From the NCBI GenBank assembly GCA_007120385.1, contig SKNT01000027.1, positions 1-56,794 on the forward strand: 56,794 bases of DNA, read 5' to 3'. The position numbers and the translations under genes are program-made. The stretch comes from Balneolales bacterium. GTDB lineage: Bacteria > Bacteroidota > Rhodothermia > Balneolales > Natronogracilivirgulaceae. Positions 27,125-35,929 of this stretch are shown piece after piece; within the stretch, counting starts at the first letter, position 1, and every line of letters begins with the position of its first letter. The notes below the pieces were generated by a model. The model saw only the letters and a list, made by a program, of their open reading frames with translations. It searched no databases and had not been told where the DNA came from.

Positions 27125-28404
27125 TACAAAAAGAGAAATTGCTCTTGATAATCAAAAGAGAGTATTTCACTCGGCTGAAGAGCAAGATATTCATCGTATC
27201 AACCATCCTTGCACCGGTGGTCATGATTCTGCTGCTGGTTTTGCCTGCCGTCATTCAAACGATGTCCGGCGACCGTGTCCGGCAATTTCATGTCTACGAT
27301 GAAACCGGTGCCGTTGGCCAGGGACTGGTGGCAAGCGACTCGGTCTACTACCAGATCACCGAAATAAGTCCGGATACCCTTCGGGAATCCCTGATGCGTG
27401 GTGAGATAGAAGGGTATCTGGTCATTCCGCACGAGATTCTGGATGGGCAGGGCAAGACCTTGTTCTATCACGGAGGCACTGCCGGAATGACGGTAACATC
27501 CCGGATTCACTCGGATGTGCAGCGGGTTGTTCGGGACATCCGGCTCGACCGGCTCGATACACCGGCAGAAGTGCGACAGGTTCTGGCAGACCGGGTTCAG
27601 ACCGAACACCTCACCATTTCAGCCGAAGGTGAGGAAGCGGCCGACACTGGTTTCTACATGATCCTCGGTTTCATTATGGGTTTCATTATTTACGGAGCCA
27701 TGTTCGGATACGGAGCTGTCATCATGCGCAGTGTCATGGAGGAAAAAACAAGCCGTATCGTAGAGGTAATCGCTTCATCGGTCCGGCCTTTTGAGCTGCT
27801 CATGGGCAAGGTAGCCGGCGTGGCCCTTCTTGGTCTCACGCAGTTTGCCATCTGGGCGGTTGCCGGTGCGGTGCTTATGGCTGCAGCCGGACCCGTATTG
27901 GCTTATTTTACTGCTTCTGGTCCAGAAACGGCACAAGCAGCGGAAGCTGCTGCAGAAGCGGCCGCCTTCAGTATCCCCCCAATCAGCCCGATGATCTGGA
28001 TCGGCTTCGTGCTTTTCTTCCTGCTCGGTTTTCTGATCTACAGCGCACTTTATGCCGCCGTAGGCTCAGCCGTCGATCAGGAGTCTGACAGCCAGCAGCT
28101 GCAGCTTCCCATCATCATGCTGATCATCGTTCCGATCATGTTCCTCTTTCCGGTTTCGGACGACCCGTCATCAACCCTTGCCGTGGTACTGTCCATGATC
28201 CCATTTTTCGCACCCATATTGATGCCGGTACGCATGGCGGTGCTCCAAATTCCGTTCTGGCAACTGGGTGCCACCATCGTACTTATGATCCTGACTTTTG
28301 TGATCCTGATCTGGATGAGTGCCAGAATCTACCGGACAGGCATTCTCATGTACGGTAAAAAGGCAAGTTTCCGAGAACTCTGGAGGTGGATGAGGGAGAG
28401 CTGA
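27121..28404 (+). CDS. ABC-2 type permease (NatB type)
   Basis: The permease has 427 residues. A first membrane helix (about 20-40) is followed by a large extracytoplasmic domain (about 45-170). Five or so helices then lie between about 178 and 410. The 'MEEKTSRIVEVIASSVRP' block (about 203-220), directly after the second helix, is the signature of NatB-type ABC-2 permeases. An Ala/Glu-rich insert (about 258-282) lies between two membrane helices. It forms a complete exporter with the preceding ATPase. The gene is followed by 115 bases without a clear terminator before the convergent small gene at 28520. Confidence 0.9.
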   Translation: MIQKEKLLLIIKREYFTRLKSKIFIVSTILAPVVMILLLVLPAVIQTMSGDRVRQFHVYDETGAVGQGLVASDSVYYQITEISPDTLRESLMRGEIEGYLVIPHEILDGQGKTLFYHGGTAGMTVTSRIHSDVQRVVRDIRLDRLDTPAEVRQVLADRVQTEHLTISAEGEEAADTGFYMILGFIMGFIIYGAMFGYGAVIMRSVMEEKTSRIVEVIASSVRPFELLMGKVAGVALLGLTQFAIWAVAGAVLMAAAGPVLAYFTASGPETAQAAEAAAEAAAFSIPPISPMIWIGFVLFFLLGFLIYSALYAAVGSAVDQESDSQQLQLPIIMLIIVPIMFLFPVSDDPSSTLAVVLSMIPFFAPILMPVRMAVLQIPFWQLGATIVLMILTFVILIWMSARIYRTGILMYGKKASFRELWRWMRES

Positions 28405-28519
28405 CAGCGGGTGATATCGCCTCAGACAGCTGCACGATTGATGCGCGGCAGTACAGTTTTTGCTTGAATGCATTACCTGGTTGCAGGGCTTCCTGGCCCC
28501 TATTGAACCGGCCGGCCTG

Positions 28520-28783
28520 TCAATTGAGGCAGATCGGATTACTGAAGGCGATTTCCGCAAGTTCGTATCGCGATTGCTGGACAATTTTCTTGCACGCTAT
28601 CTCGTGCGTTGTGCGGTGCAGATACATGAACATGACACCATCCCTGTTGAATCCGCTTTCAATCAGGTGGTTGAGTGTGGCTCTCAACCTGCTGTAATCG
28701 TGATCATGCATGACATCATTGACCCAGGCGTCAATGATGTCATCACGCTTTGACTTTGGCGGTAGTTTGATGATGTAATTCAT
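28520..28783 (-). CDS. Small protein of unknown function
   Basis: This is an 87-residue hydrophilic protein that I do not recognise. It starts at ATG 28783, 21 bases after the stop of the M1-like gene and in the same direction. It has a mix of charged and aromatic residues, two His-Asp/Arg-Thr clusters (MHDHDY; HRTTHE) and no membrane helix or signal. The opposite strand also has open frames here, so the coding status rests mainly on position and plausible amino-acid composition. A perfect 14-bp inverted repeat lies within its coding sequence. Confidence 0.55.
   Translation of the reverse strand: MNYIIKLPPKSKRDDIIDAWVNDVMHDHDYSRLRATLNHLIESGFNRDGVMFMYLHRTTHEIACKKIVQQSRYELAEIAFSNPICLN
28710..28743. 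repeat. Perfect 14-bp inverted repeat with 6-base spacer
   Basis: ATGACATCATTGAC at 28710-28723 is exactly complementary to GTCAATGATGTCAT at 28730-28743, with CCAGGC between. In RNA from either strand this folds into a strong hairpin. No T run follows, so it is not a classical terminator. It lies inside the small gene at 28520-28783, encoding the region DDIIDAWVNDVMH. Confidence 0.85.
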
Positions 28784-28804
28784 AAAACGGGTACTGGTAT
28801 GGTG

Positions 28805-31153
28805 TTAATTCGACGAAGCGAACTCGCTTGCCAATTTCAATATACGAATATCATACTCAACCAACATACGGGAGGATAAAAAAGGTCCCCGATTTTCATA
28901 ATCCATCCTTGGGACGGAAAAAAGAGTGATAAAACGGATTCTCGGATCGGCATCATCTGAAAATTCAGTGACAAAATCCTGTTGCCAGCCGGCATCTGCA
29001 GCGTGTTTTCTCAGTTGGCTGTATGCCAGCCACCGGAGTTCAAATGAGTAGCCAGGATTCAGATACTCACGCACGGCATTCACAGCTGATTCATCAGCAG
29101 GTATGGAAAACAGCTCTTGGATCAGGGTCCTTGTGAACAACTGATCCTGGCGATCTTCCCTTAGAAACCGGATGGCAAAATCACGAAATTGGTCTTCCGG
29201 AATGAGTTCACGGTATGTGCGAATCGCCTCATTGACAAATGCCATGTCATCGGAGCCCTGAATAATGGCGAAAACTTCATTCTCAACCCGGGTGTTGCCT
29301 CTGTAGGCGCGGAGTGCCTTCAGGGATTCAAACCTAACCTGTTCATGCCGGGAACTGAGGCCGTCGAGGAACCTTCGTTCTGTACCGCTTGCCCCCGCAG
29401 TGAGCTCCGCCATGAGTTCAACCATGGCCGCAAGCACTTCCGGATTCTCTTCCCGGTTTAACAGATCCTGAACGGCCAGTTGCAGATCCGGGTCAGAGGA
29501 ATAGTTCCTGAGTGCCAGTGCCGCCTCCCTCCTGCGCTCCGGATACTCATCCCTGCGCAGCTGGTAAAGCCAGTGGGAGAAGGGCTTGTCCATTTCGAAG
29601 CGGATATTTTTCTTGCCGGCTGCTTCGACCCACAGGTTGTTTACAAATCCGCCCGGGGTTACATCCACATTGTCACCGCTGCCCGAAAACGTTACAGGAG
29701 TTTCATGAATCTGGCCATCACGGACCCACCGAACCTGTACTGTAATTGAATCTTCAGTAATATCCTCAAGAGGCAGGAACTCCAGGGTAATCCGGTCCGA
29801 TCCCCTGACTTCTCCTGCAATCACCTTGTAGCGCAGTGCTGGATCCGGATCCGGCGCTCTGATTACTGGCACATCCATCCACTTGCCCGTTTTTTCATAC
29901 ATCAGTGCGGAAAAATGAGTGGCTGTAAACACGCCTCTTTTCGCAGCCAGTGACCGGAATGAATCGTCGAGTGCATCCGAAAGAACGGGCATGGTATTTG
30001 CACTTAAAAAGTGACGCGCCCACTGCCAGTGGTCCATGTTCCTGAGCTGGTAAACCGTTTCGGGTATGACAAAGGCCTCTCCGACCGGATCCGCCTGTGC
30101 CTGCCAATCCGGCTCGTCCAGTTTCTCTGCCGCCAACGCCTGCAGCAGCGTAATGTGGCTGGATTCTTTCCATTGTTCCGGCCTGAGTGCAATACCAAAC
30201 CATTGTGCGGTTATGGCACGGGTAATTACGGTCCTTGCCTGATCCTGGCCGCCATGAACGATTGCCGCACCGGCGTAATATGGACGCGTCTCCCACATGT
30301 TGTCTGAAAGCAGCACGGCGTGAAAAGCCGGCACCGGCAACTCACTCTGAAGCAACCGTTCGTATTCCCGTACCCGCCTGGTCATGAAGGACAGCAGTTC
30401 CTGCATGTTATTCCGGCTGGAAACACCTTTTTCACGGTAGATTCTCAGGCTCTTGGTTCCGGAAAAGGATTCTTCCACTTCAAAGTCACCAATGGCAAAG
30501 AAAAGATCTGCTAAGGAGACATCAACTTCTGTCCGGAAGACGAACAGCCGTCCTTTGTTGGTGGATGTCTGGCGTTCAAAGGCGCCGCTGGCAACTCCCG
30601 TCATATTCTCCGGCACCTCCAGCCTCACGATAACAGGCATTGCAGCCCACGGATGAATCGGTCCGGGAATCCAATGGGCGCTGCTGCCGGGTAAAGCTGA
30701 GGTAAAAATGGTTCCATTATACCGGAAATGAACGCCAAACCCCGGTTCGGTGGCGTACGCCACCGTAATAGTGTGCTCCCTGGCAGGGTCGGGTGCACCG
30801 GGAAAAGAGATGACAAGTGAATCGTCCTCAATTTGGTACGGTACCTGTTCCCCGTTCAGCAAAAGCTCCCGGATCGTCATGCCCGGTGCCGCCCAGACCA
30901 CTTTTTCTACATGGGCGTTCCTGGTGCGAAACCGGTATTGGGCCGTACCCCGAATTGTTCCATCATCAAAACCCGCCTCTATCTGAAGATCCAACCCCAA
31001 AAAATGCAGTTCGTTGTCGGGACGGAAAGGATAATCGGCCATCCCGTCCGGCTTCCTGTCCGGCAGTGGAGATTCGCGGGCAAGTACCTGGCCAGCAAAT
31101 ACCAGCAAAACCGCCAGCAAAATTATATTCAATGGAACAGTCAATCTTCCCAT
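28805..31153 (-). CDS. M1-aminopeptidase-like protein without zinc ligands, HEAT-like C-terminus
   Basis: This 782-residue protein has a signal peptide (about 1-25, ending VLARE), so it is exported. Residues about 45-240 form an M1-type N-terminal beta domain (for example 'GTAQYRFRTRNAHVEKVVWA'), followed by a gluzincin-like region. Where active enzymes have HExxH, this one reads R312-A313-I-T-A316 directly before the conserved QWFG, and the distal Glu position is also not Glu. The GAMEN segment is degenerate (MWETRPYYAGAAIV). The C-terminal 250 residues are helical repeats of HEAT type (for example 'RREAALALRNYSSDP'). It is likely a binding or scaffold protein rather than a peptidase. An intact M1 enzyme is at 50226-51941. 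Confidence 0.82.
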   Translation of the reverse strand: MGRLTVPLNIILLAVLLVFAGQVLARESPLPDRKPDGMADYPFRPDNELHFLGLDLQIEAGFDDGTIRGTAQYRFRTRNAHVEKVVWAAPGMTIRELLLNGEQVPYQIEDDSLVISFPGAPDPAREHTITVAYATEPGFGVHFRYNGTIFTSALPGSSAHWIPGPIHPWAAMPVIVRLEVPENMTGVASGAFERQTSTNKGRLFVFRTEVDVSLADLFFAIGDFEVEESFSGTKSLRIYREKGVSSRNNMQELLSFMTRRVREYERLLQSELPVPAFHAVLLSDNMWETRPYYAGAAIVHGGQDQARTVITRAITAQWFGIALRPEQWKESSHITLLQALAAEKLDEPDWQAQADPVGEAFVIPETVYQLRNMDHWQWARHFLSANTMPVLSDALDDSFRSLAAKRGVFTATHFSALMYEKTGKWMDVPVIRAPDPDPALRYKVIAGEVRGSDRITLEFLPLEDITEDSITVQVRWVRDGQIHETPVTFSGSGDNVDVTPGGFVNNLWVEAAGKKNIRFEMDKPFSHWLYQLRRDEYPERRREAALALRNYSSDPDLQLAVQDLLNREENPEVLAAMVELMAELTAGASGTERRFLDGLSSRHEQVRFESLKALRAYRGNTRVENEVFAIIQGSDDMAFVNEAIRTYRELIPEDQFRDFAIRFLREDRQDQLFTRTLIQELFSIPADESAVNAVREYLNPGYSFELRWLAYSQLRKHAADAGWQQDFVTEFSDDADPRIRFITLFSVPRMDYENRGPFLSSRMLVEYDIRILKLASEFASSN

Positions 31154-31180
31154 ATTTCTTCGGAGTAGGGTTTTTAGTGA

Positions 31181-31960
31181 TCAGCGTGCAGATTCCATGG
31201 CGGATAATACGACAGGGGCCAGTTTCTCATTGGTTGAGAATCCGTGTCCGCTGTCAATGGTCGCGTTGCCGGCAAAATCCAGAAAAACACCGCCGGATTC
31301 CTGCATTACAGGCAAAAGTGCCGCCGCATCCCAGATATTCAGAACAGGGTCAAACATGATGTCGGCCCGGCCGGTTGCAACCATCATGTGTCCATAGGCA
31401 TCCCCCCAAGTACGATGCAGGCGGCATTCATCCAGAAGTACCCGGAACTGGTTTTCCAGTCCCTCGCTGATAATAGTGGTCAGATCGGTGCTCAGCAAAG
31501 TGGCCTTTCGCATCAGGGATGTTTCGGAAACACGGCAGTCCTGCCCGTTATACCGCGCACCCAGGCCAATGGCGGCCTCGCACAGCTCGTCGGTTGCAGG
31601 AGCATAGATTACCCCAATCTCGGGCTCGCCATCTATTGTGACACCAAGAAGAGTCGTGTACAGCGGAATGCCGTGGATGAACGACAAGGTCCCGTCCACC
31701 GGATCAATTATCCATCGGATGGATGCCGTTTCATTGTGTGTACCGAACTCTTCCCCGACGATGCCGTGACCGGGAAATTGTTCTTCAATTCGCTCGCGAA
31801 TCCACTTTTCTGCCTCCCGGTCGGCTATGGTGACGGGAGAATCATCGCCCTTTCGTTCGATATCAACATTCTTTTTGAAGTGGTTGAGCGTTTTTTTTCC
31901 GGCCGTCCGTGCCAGATAAATGGCAAACTGTAACAGTTCCTCTTTTGTGCTTTGTTTCAT
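31181..31960 (-). CDS. Inositol monophosphatase family phosphatase, probably histidinol-phosphatase
   Basis: The 259-residue product has the metal-binding Glu-Glu of 'GEEFGT' (about 67-72), the motif WIIDPVDGTLSFIHGIP (about 81-97) and the C-terminal 'NIWDAAALLPVMQESGG' (about 209-225). The 'DGTxSFIxGxP' variant, with Ser-Phe in place of Asn-Phe, is the form seen in HisN-type histidinol-phosphate phosphatases, which act in histidine synthesis. Inositol-phosphate or other sugar-phosphate activity remains possible. No his genes are adjacent. It is upstream of the M1-like gene by 27 bases in the same direction and divergent from tex, 234 bases away. Confidence 0.85.
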   Translation of the reverse strand: MKQSTKEELLQFAIYLARTAGKKTLNHFKKNVDIERKGDDSPVTIADREAEKWIRERIEEQFPGHGIVGEEFGTHNETASIRWIIDPVDGTLSFIHGIPLYTTLLGVTIDGEPEIGVIYAPATDELCEAAIGLGARYNGQDCRVSETSLMRKATLLSTDLTTIISEGLENQFRVLLDECRLHRTWGDAYGHMMVATGRADIMFDPVLNIWDAAALLPVMQESGGVFLDFAGNATIDSGHGFSTNEKLAPVVLSAMESAR

Positions 31961-32143
31961 TGGAAATAGATCATACGTCTGATATATTTGGCACTTGCCG
32001 GCAATTGGCAGTCAGTGAGCCGTTGTATTGAAAGAACCAGTGTCATGTTACGTATCGATGCATGTGTATCGGGTTTTGAGGATACGGCACATGCTGTTTT
32101 TCTCTACGTTTCATAACGACTGAAATACCGGTTTGGTTTTGTC

Positions 32144-32156
32144 GCTGCCTGGCAGC
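32144..32156. repeat. Short palindrome in the tex leader
   Basis: GCTGCC and GGCAGC flank a single T, forming a 13-base palindrome 38 bases upstream of the tex start in the 234-base divergent gap 31961-32194. It could be an operator for a dimeric regulator, but no second copy was seen. Nothing else is recognisable in the gap. Confidence 0.3.
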
Positions 32157-32194
32157 CAGCTAGTGTTGCAAGAACTGATAAAATAGCAAAAAAG

Positions 32195-34393
32195 ATGTCA
32201 TCAGACGGAATATTTTCTGCAATAGCGAAAGAACTTTTACTTTCCAGGGGACAAGTATCGGCAGTTGTCTCCCTGCTTGACGAAGGTGCCACCATACCGT
32301 TCATAGCACGCTATCGCCAGGAACGCACCGGCGGACTCGACGAAGAGATTCTGCGCGGCATCCGGGACAGGATGGAGTACCTGCGGCTTCTCGGAGACCG
32401 CAAGGAGACGATTCTGGCATCCATTCGCGATCAGGATAAACTGACCGGGGAACTGGAGGAGCAAATTCGAGCATGCGCCACGCTAAAGGATCTCGAGGAT
32501 CTCTATCTGCCTTACAAGCCAAAGCGGAAAACGCGGGCAAGCGCAGCCAGGGAGAAAGGCCTGGAACCTCTGGCAGAACTGATGTGGGAAGAGGATACCG
32601 AATGCGGGTCCGCCGAGGCACTGGCCCTTTCTTTTGTCGATTCCGAAAAGGACGTTTCCGATGTTGAAGAAGCGCTTCAGGGCGCGCGCGATATCTGTGC
32701 GGAATGGATAAACGAGGAAGTGGATCTGCGCAACGGAATCCGGAATCAGATTCAGCGGCATGGCATGTTGCAGGTCACCCGCTCTTCGGAACCGGATGAG
32801 CGCGAGACTTACCGGGAGTATTACGAGTTCAGCAGCAAGATCAGTTACATCAGACCTCACCAGGTTCTTGCCATTAACCGCGGCGAACGGGAGGGCATTC
32901 TCTCCGTGAGGCTAGAAATTTTAGAGGGGAAGGCCCTTGAGCGTATGGAGCACTTTGTTATAACAAACCGCAGGTCTGTGTTTTCAGATCATCTCTCACA
33001 GGCTGTGCGTGACAGTTTCCGGCGTCTGCTGTTTCCGGCACTGGAGAGGGAAGCCCGCAAGGAGCTTACGGAAAAAGCCGAGGAGCATGCCATCCATACG
33101 TTTGCAGAAAACCTTCGAAACCTTTTACTGCAGCCACCGCTTTCTGCGCAGACGGTGATGGGCATTGATCCGGGTTACCGCACCGGCTGCAAAGTTGCCG
33201 TGGTTGACGGGACCGGCAAATACCTGGACGGTACCACGATATATCCAACACCTCCACAGAAAAAAGTACGGGAATCCATGGAGACAATGGACCGGCTGAT
33301 AGACCGGTACGGAATCACGCTCATTGCAATCGGCAACGGTACAGGCAGCCGGGAAACCGAGCAGGTTGTTGCCGAGCTTATTTCGGAACGCAAGATCCGG
33401 CACGATAACGAAGATCTCCATTACCTTATCGTGAATGAGGCCGGAGCTTCTGTCTATTCCGCATCCCCGCTGGCCAAACAGGAATTTCCGGACCTGGATG
33501 CTCCCATGCGGGGAAACATATCCATAGCTCGACGGGTGCAGGATCCGCTGGCAGAGCTGGTCAAGATCGATCCGAAATCGATTGGCGTTGGCCTGTACCA
33601 GCACGATGTCAACCAGACAAACCTTTCACGAAAACTGGACGATGTGGTGGAAAGCTGCGTCAACAGTGTGGGTGTAAACCTGAACTCGGCCAGTTCATCA
33701 CTGCTGACATATGTATCCGGCCTCAGCCGCACCATAGCGGAAAAAGTTGTGACATACCGCAATGAAAACGGTCCCTTCCGTGACCGCCAGGAGCTGCTGA
33801 AGGTTTCCGGACTTGGTGCATTCCGTTTCCAGCAGGCGGCCGGGTTTCTTCGCATACCGGATTCACCCAATCCGCTCGACAACACCGCCATCCACCCTGA
33901 AAGCTACGAAGCCGCACTGAATCTGTGCGCTTCCATCGGTGTGACGCCGCAGGAAATACCGGAATCCGTAATGCTTTTCCCTGTAAAATTCCAAAGTATA
34001 AAGCCGGAAAAGACGGCTGAGGAGCTGGGAATCGGGGTTCCCACGCTGGAGCTGATCATGGAAAACCTTCAGAAACCGGGACGAGATCCCAGGGAATCAC
34101 TTCCCAAGCCGCTGCTGCGACAGGAAATACTGTCCATGAGTGACCTCAAGGAAGGTCTTGAGCTGGAGGGCACCGTCCGCAATGTTGTCGATTTCGGAGC
34201 TTTTGTCGATATAGGCGTCAAGCAGGACGGGCTTTTGCACATATCAAAAATGGGCAGTGGGAGACGTGTCACCAATCCGCATGATGTGGTTTCGGTAGGT
34301 GATATTATTCAAGTAAGAGTCATCGCGGTCGACGATAAGCGCGGGCGCATCAGTCTGGAGCTGGCAGAGCGTCATTCCCGAGAAGTTCTCTGA
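32195..34393 (+). CDS. tex: Tex family RNA-binding transcription accessory protein
   Basis: Tex is the bacterial relative of eukaryotic Spt6 and binds RNA/DNA near RNA polymerase. The 732-residue protein has the N-terminal helical domain with 'GATIPFIARYRQERTGGLDE' and 'LYLPYKPKRKTRA'. A YqgF-like RNase H fold begins 'GIDPGYRTGCKVAVVD' (about 325). A helix-hairpin-helix region contains 'NSASSSLLTYVSGLSRTIAE' and 'GPFRDRQELLKVSGLG'. A C-terminal S1 domain (about 650-725, 'LEGTVRNVVDFGAFVDIGVK') completes it. Length matches the family (about 720-780). The end overlaps convergent trmH by 44 bases. Confidence 0.95.
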   Translation: MSSDGIFSAIAKELLLSRGQVSAVVSLLDEGATIPFIARYRQERTGGLDEEILRGIRDRMEYLRLLGDRKETILASIRDQDKLTGELEEQIRACATLKDLEDLYLPYKPKRKTRASAAREKGLEPLAELMWEEDTECGSAEALALSFVDSEKDVSDVEEALQGARDICAEWINEEVDLRNGIRNQIQRHGMLQVTRSSEPDERETYREYYEFSSKISYIRPHQVLAINRGEREGILSVRLEILEGKALERMEHFVITNRRSVFSDHLSQAVRDSFRRLLFPALEREARKELTEKAEEHAIHTFAENLRNLLLQPPLSAQTVMGIDPGYRTGCKVAVVDGTGKYLDGTTIYPTPPQKKVRESMETMDRLIDRYGITLIAIGNGTGSRETEQVVAELISERKIRHDNEDLHYLIVNEAGASVYSASPLAKQEFPDLDAPMRGNISIARRVQDPLAELVKIDPKSIGVGLYQHDVNQTNLSRKLDDVVESCVNSVGVNLNSASSSLLTYVSGLSRTIAEKVVTYRNENGPFRDRQELLKVSGLGAFRFQQAAGFLRIPDSPNPLDNTAIHPESYEAALNLCASIGVTPQEIPESVMLFPVKFQSIKPEKTAEELGIGVPTLELIMENLQKPGRDPRESLPKPLLRQEILSMSDLKEGLELEGTVRNVVDFGAFVDIGVKQDGLLHISKMGSGRRVTNPHDVVSVGDIIQVRVIAVDDKRGRISLELAERHSREVL

Positions 34394-35069
34394 ATTTCCG
34401 GTCAAGCGCCGGCAGCCGGTGAACGGATATCCGAAGCCATTGCAGGTAGAGCGCTTCTTTTTCTTCGGCTGACAGGCTCCAGATGCGTTTGCTTCTCTCA
34501 AGATATCTCCGAAGATGATAGAGGCACAGCGCCACACTTACCGAAATGTTGAAACTCTCACTGAATCCGTGCATGGGTATGTACAGCCATTCATCGGCGT
34601 TTTCTATGGCGTAGGGGGTCAATCCCAGTTTTTCTGTTCCGAAAACCAGAGCCACAGGCTTATCAGGTTGGAATTCAGGCAGATCAACCTGCTTTTCATG
34701 AGGTGTCGTTGCAACAATCCGGTACCCTTTCTCCCGAAGCTTCCGGTACGCCGCCTCCGTGTTGTTGATTTCCTTGATGCGGTAGCGGTTGACACTGAGC
34801 CATTTGTCCGATCCAATGGTGACACCTTTATCCACATCAAAAACATTACGGTTTTCAATGACATGCACATCCTGGATTCCGAATGCATCGCAACTGCGGA
34901 GTACAGCCGAAGCGTTTTGCGACTGGTAGATATCTTCCAGCACAACTGTGACAAAACGGGTCCGGTTATCCAGGATCTGCTGGAAAAGCTTTTTTTTGTG
35001 CTCGCTTACATACTGTGAGAAAAAAGCCGTCTCCAGCTTTCTGATTCTGCTTTCCGGTATAGCAGCCAT
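34350..35069 (-). CDS. SPOUT tRNA (guanosine-2'-O-)-methyltransferase, TrmH type
   Basis: TrmH-type enzymes 2'-O-methylate G18 in the tRNA D-loop using S-adenosylmethionine. The 239-residue protein has SPOUT motif 1 'SQNASAVLRSCDAFGI' (about 49-64, with the catalytic Asn and Arg), motif 2 'ALVFGTEKLGLT' (about 144-155) and motif 3 'IPMHGFSESFNISVSVAL' (about 168-185), which forms the SAM-binding knot. The C-terminal extension of about 45 residues after 'RRYLERSKR' fits TrmH better than the rRNA enzyme RlmB. The gene converges with tex and is 15 bases upstream of nothing else in its direction before the regulator gene begins. Confidence 0.87.
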   Translation of the reverse strand: MAAIPESRIRKLETAFFSQYVSEHKKKLFQQILDNRTRFVTVVLEDIYQSQNASAVLRSCDAFGIQDVHVIENRNVFDVDKGVTIGSDKWLSVNRYRIKEINNTEAAYRKLREKGYRIVATTPHEKQVDLPEFQPDKPVALVFGTEKLGLTPYAIENADEWLYIPMHGFSESFNISVSVALCLYHLRRYLERSKRIWSLSAEEKEALYLQWLRISVHRLPALDRKFRELLGNDALPAPD

Positions 35070-35084
35070 TGGGTCGGGATGGTC

Positions 35085-35780
35085 CTAGTCGTATTCCTCG
35101 ACCGGATTGCTGTTGAGTTTGAAACCTTTTTTCCGAACAGTCTGTATGTAATTTACCGGTGTGATTTCCTCGATTTTTTTTCTGATATAGCTGATATAAA
35201 CATTGAGGAAGTTGGTATTGGTATCAAAATTGATATCCCAGACATTATTCGTGAGTTCGTCCTTGTAAAGAATCCGGTCGGGATTCTTCATGAAGTAGGC
35301 CATCAGATTGAATTCATTGTTTGTGAGCATCACCTTGGTGTCGCGGACATAAAATTCCCGGTTCACCAGATCTATTTTCAACTCACCACACTCATACAGA
35401 TTGTTGGTCTCATCCCCTTTTTTGACCCGGCGGATGATGGCATTGATGCGTGCCAGCAGTTCCTTGTTGTCAAATGGCTTGGTGAGATAGTCATCGGCAC
35501 CGGTATTGAGGCCCGCAATTTTGGTGTCGGTATTCTGATACGCCGAAAGAATGAGGATCGGGGTTTTTATCTTGTTGTCACGCAGTGTCTTGCACACCTC
35601 CAATCCGCTTTTGTCAGGCAAACCCAGGTCGAGGATGATGATTTCAAAATCATCCTCAAGCGCCATCTTTTCACCGGTATCGGCCCTGTCAGCGACCGTC
35701 ACTTCGTGCCCCTCATTCTCCAGAACGTGTTTAACCAGGGTACGAACGATTCTGTCGTCTTCAATAACAAGTATTTTCAT
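35085..35780 (-). CDS. OmpR/PhoB-family response regulator (orphan)
   Basis: This 231-residue regulator has a receiver domain (1-120) with the acidic pair E7-D8-D9, phosphoacceptor D51 in 'IIILDLGLPD', Ser in 'LILSAY' and Lys in 'LTKPF'. A winged-helix DNA-binding domain follows (about 130-225), with 'LTNNEFNLMAYFMKNPDRIL' and the ending 'YIQTVRKKGFKL'. No histidine kinase is adjacent, so its partner lies elsewhere. The 149-base gap on its 5' side (35781-35929) is AT-rich and probably holds its promoter. The gene lies just upstream (15 bases) of the trmH start in the same direction and may share its transcript. Confidence 0.94.
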   Translation of the reverse strand: MKILVIEDDRIVRTLVKHVLENEGHEVTVADRADTGEKMALEDDFEIIILDLGLPDKSGLEVCKTLRDNKIKTPILILSAYQNTDTKIAGLNTGADDYLTKPFDNKELLARINAIIRRVKKGDETNNLYECGELKIDLVNREFYVRDTKVMLTNNEFNLMAYFMKNPDRILYKDELTNNVWDINFDTNTNFLNVYISYIRKKIEEITPVNYIQTVRKKGFKLNSNPVEEYD

Positions 35781-35929
35781 AGAAACTCGTGATGTGCTGT
35801 TCTGATGTGAAACAATGCCGACGGAATGCTGACATTCATTTTTGTTAAACCATTACCACACGCATACAAATCAACAAGAAAAATACAGAAAAATCCAAAT
35901 TAAATAACAAGTTTTTACAGATGTTGCTG

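Noticed and set aside
28386-28753. Plus-strand small frames after the ABC permease gene
   Set aside because: They overlap the minus-strand gene at 28520-28783, which has a better position behind a co-directional gene; the plus frames have no recognisable features.
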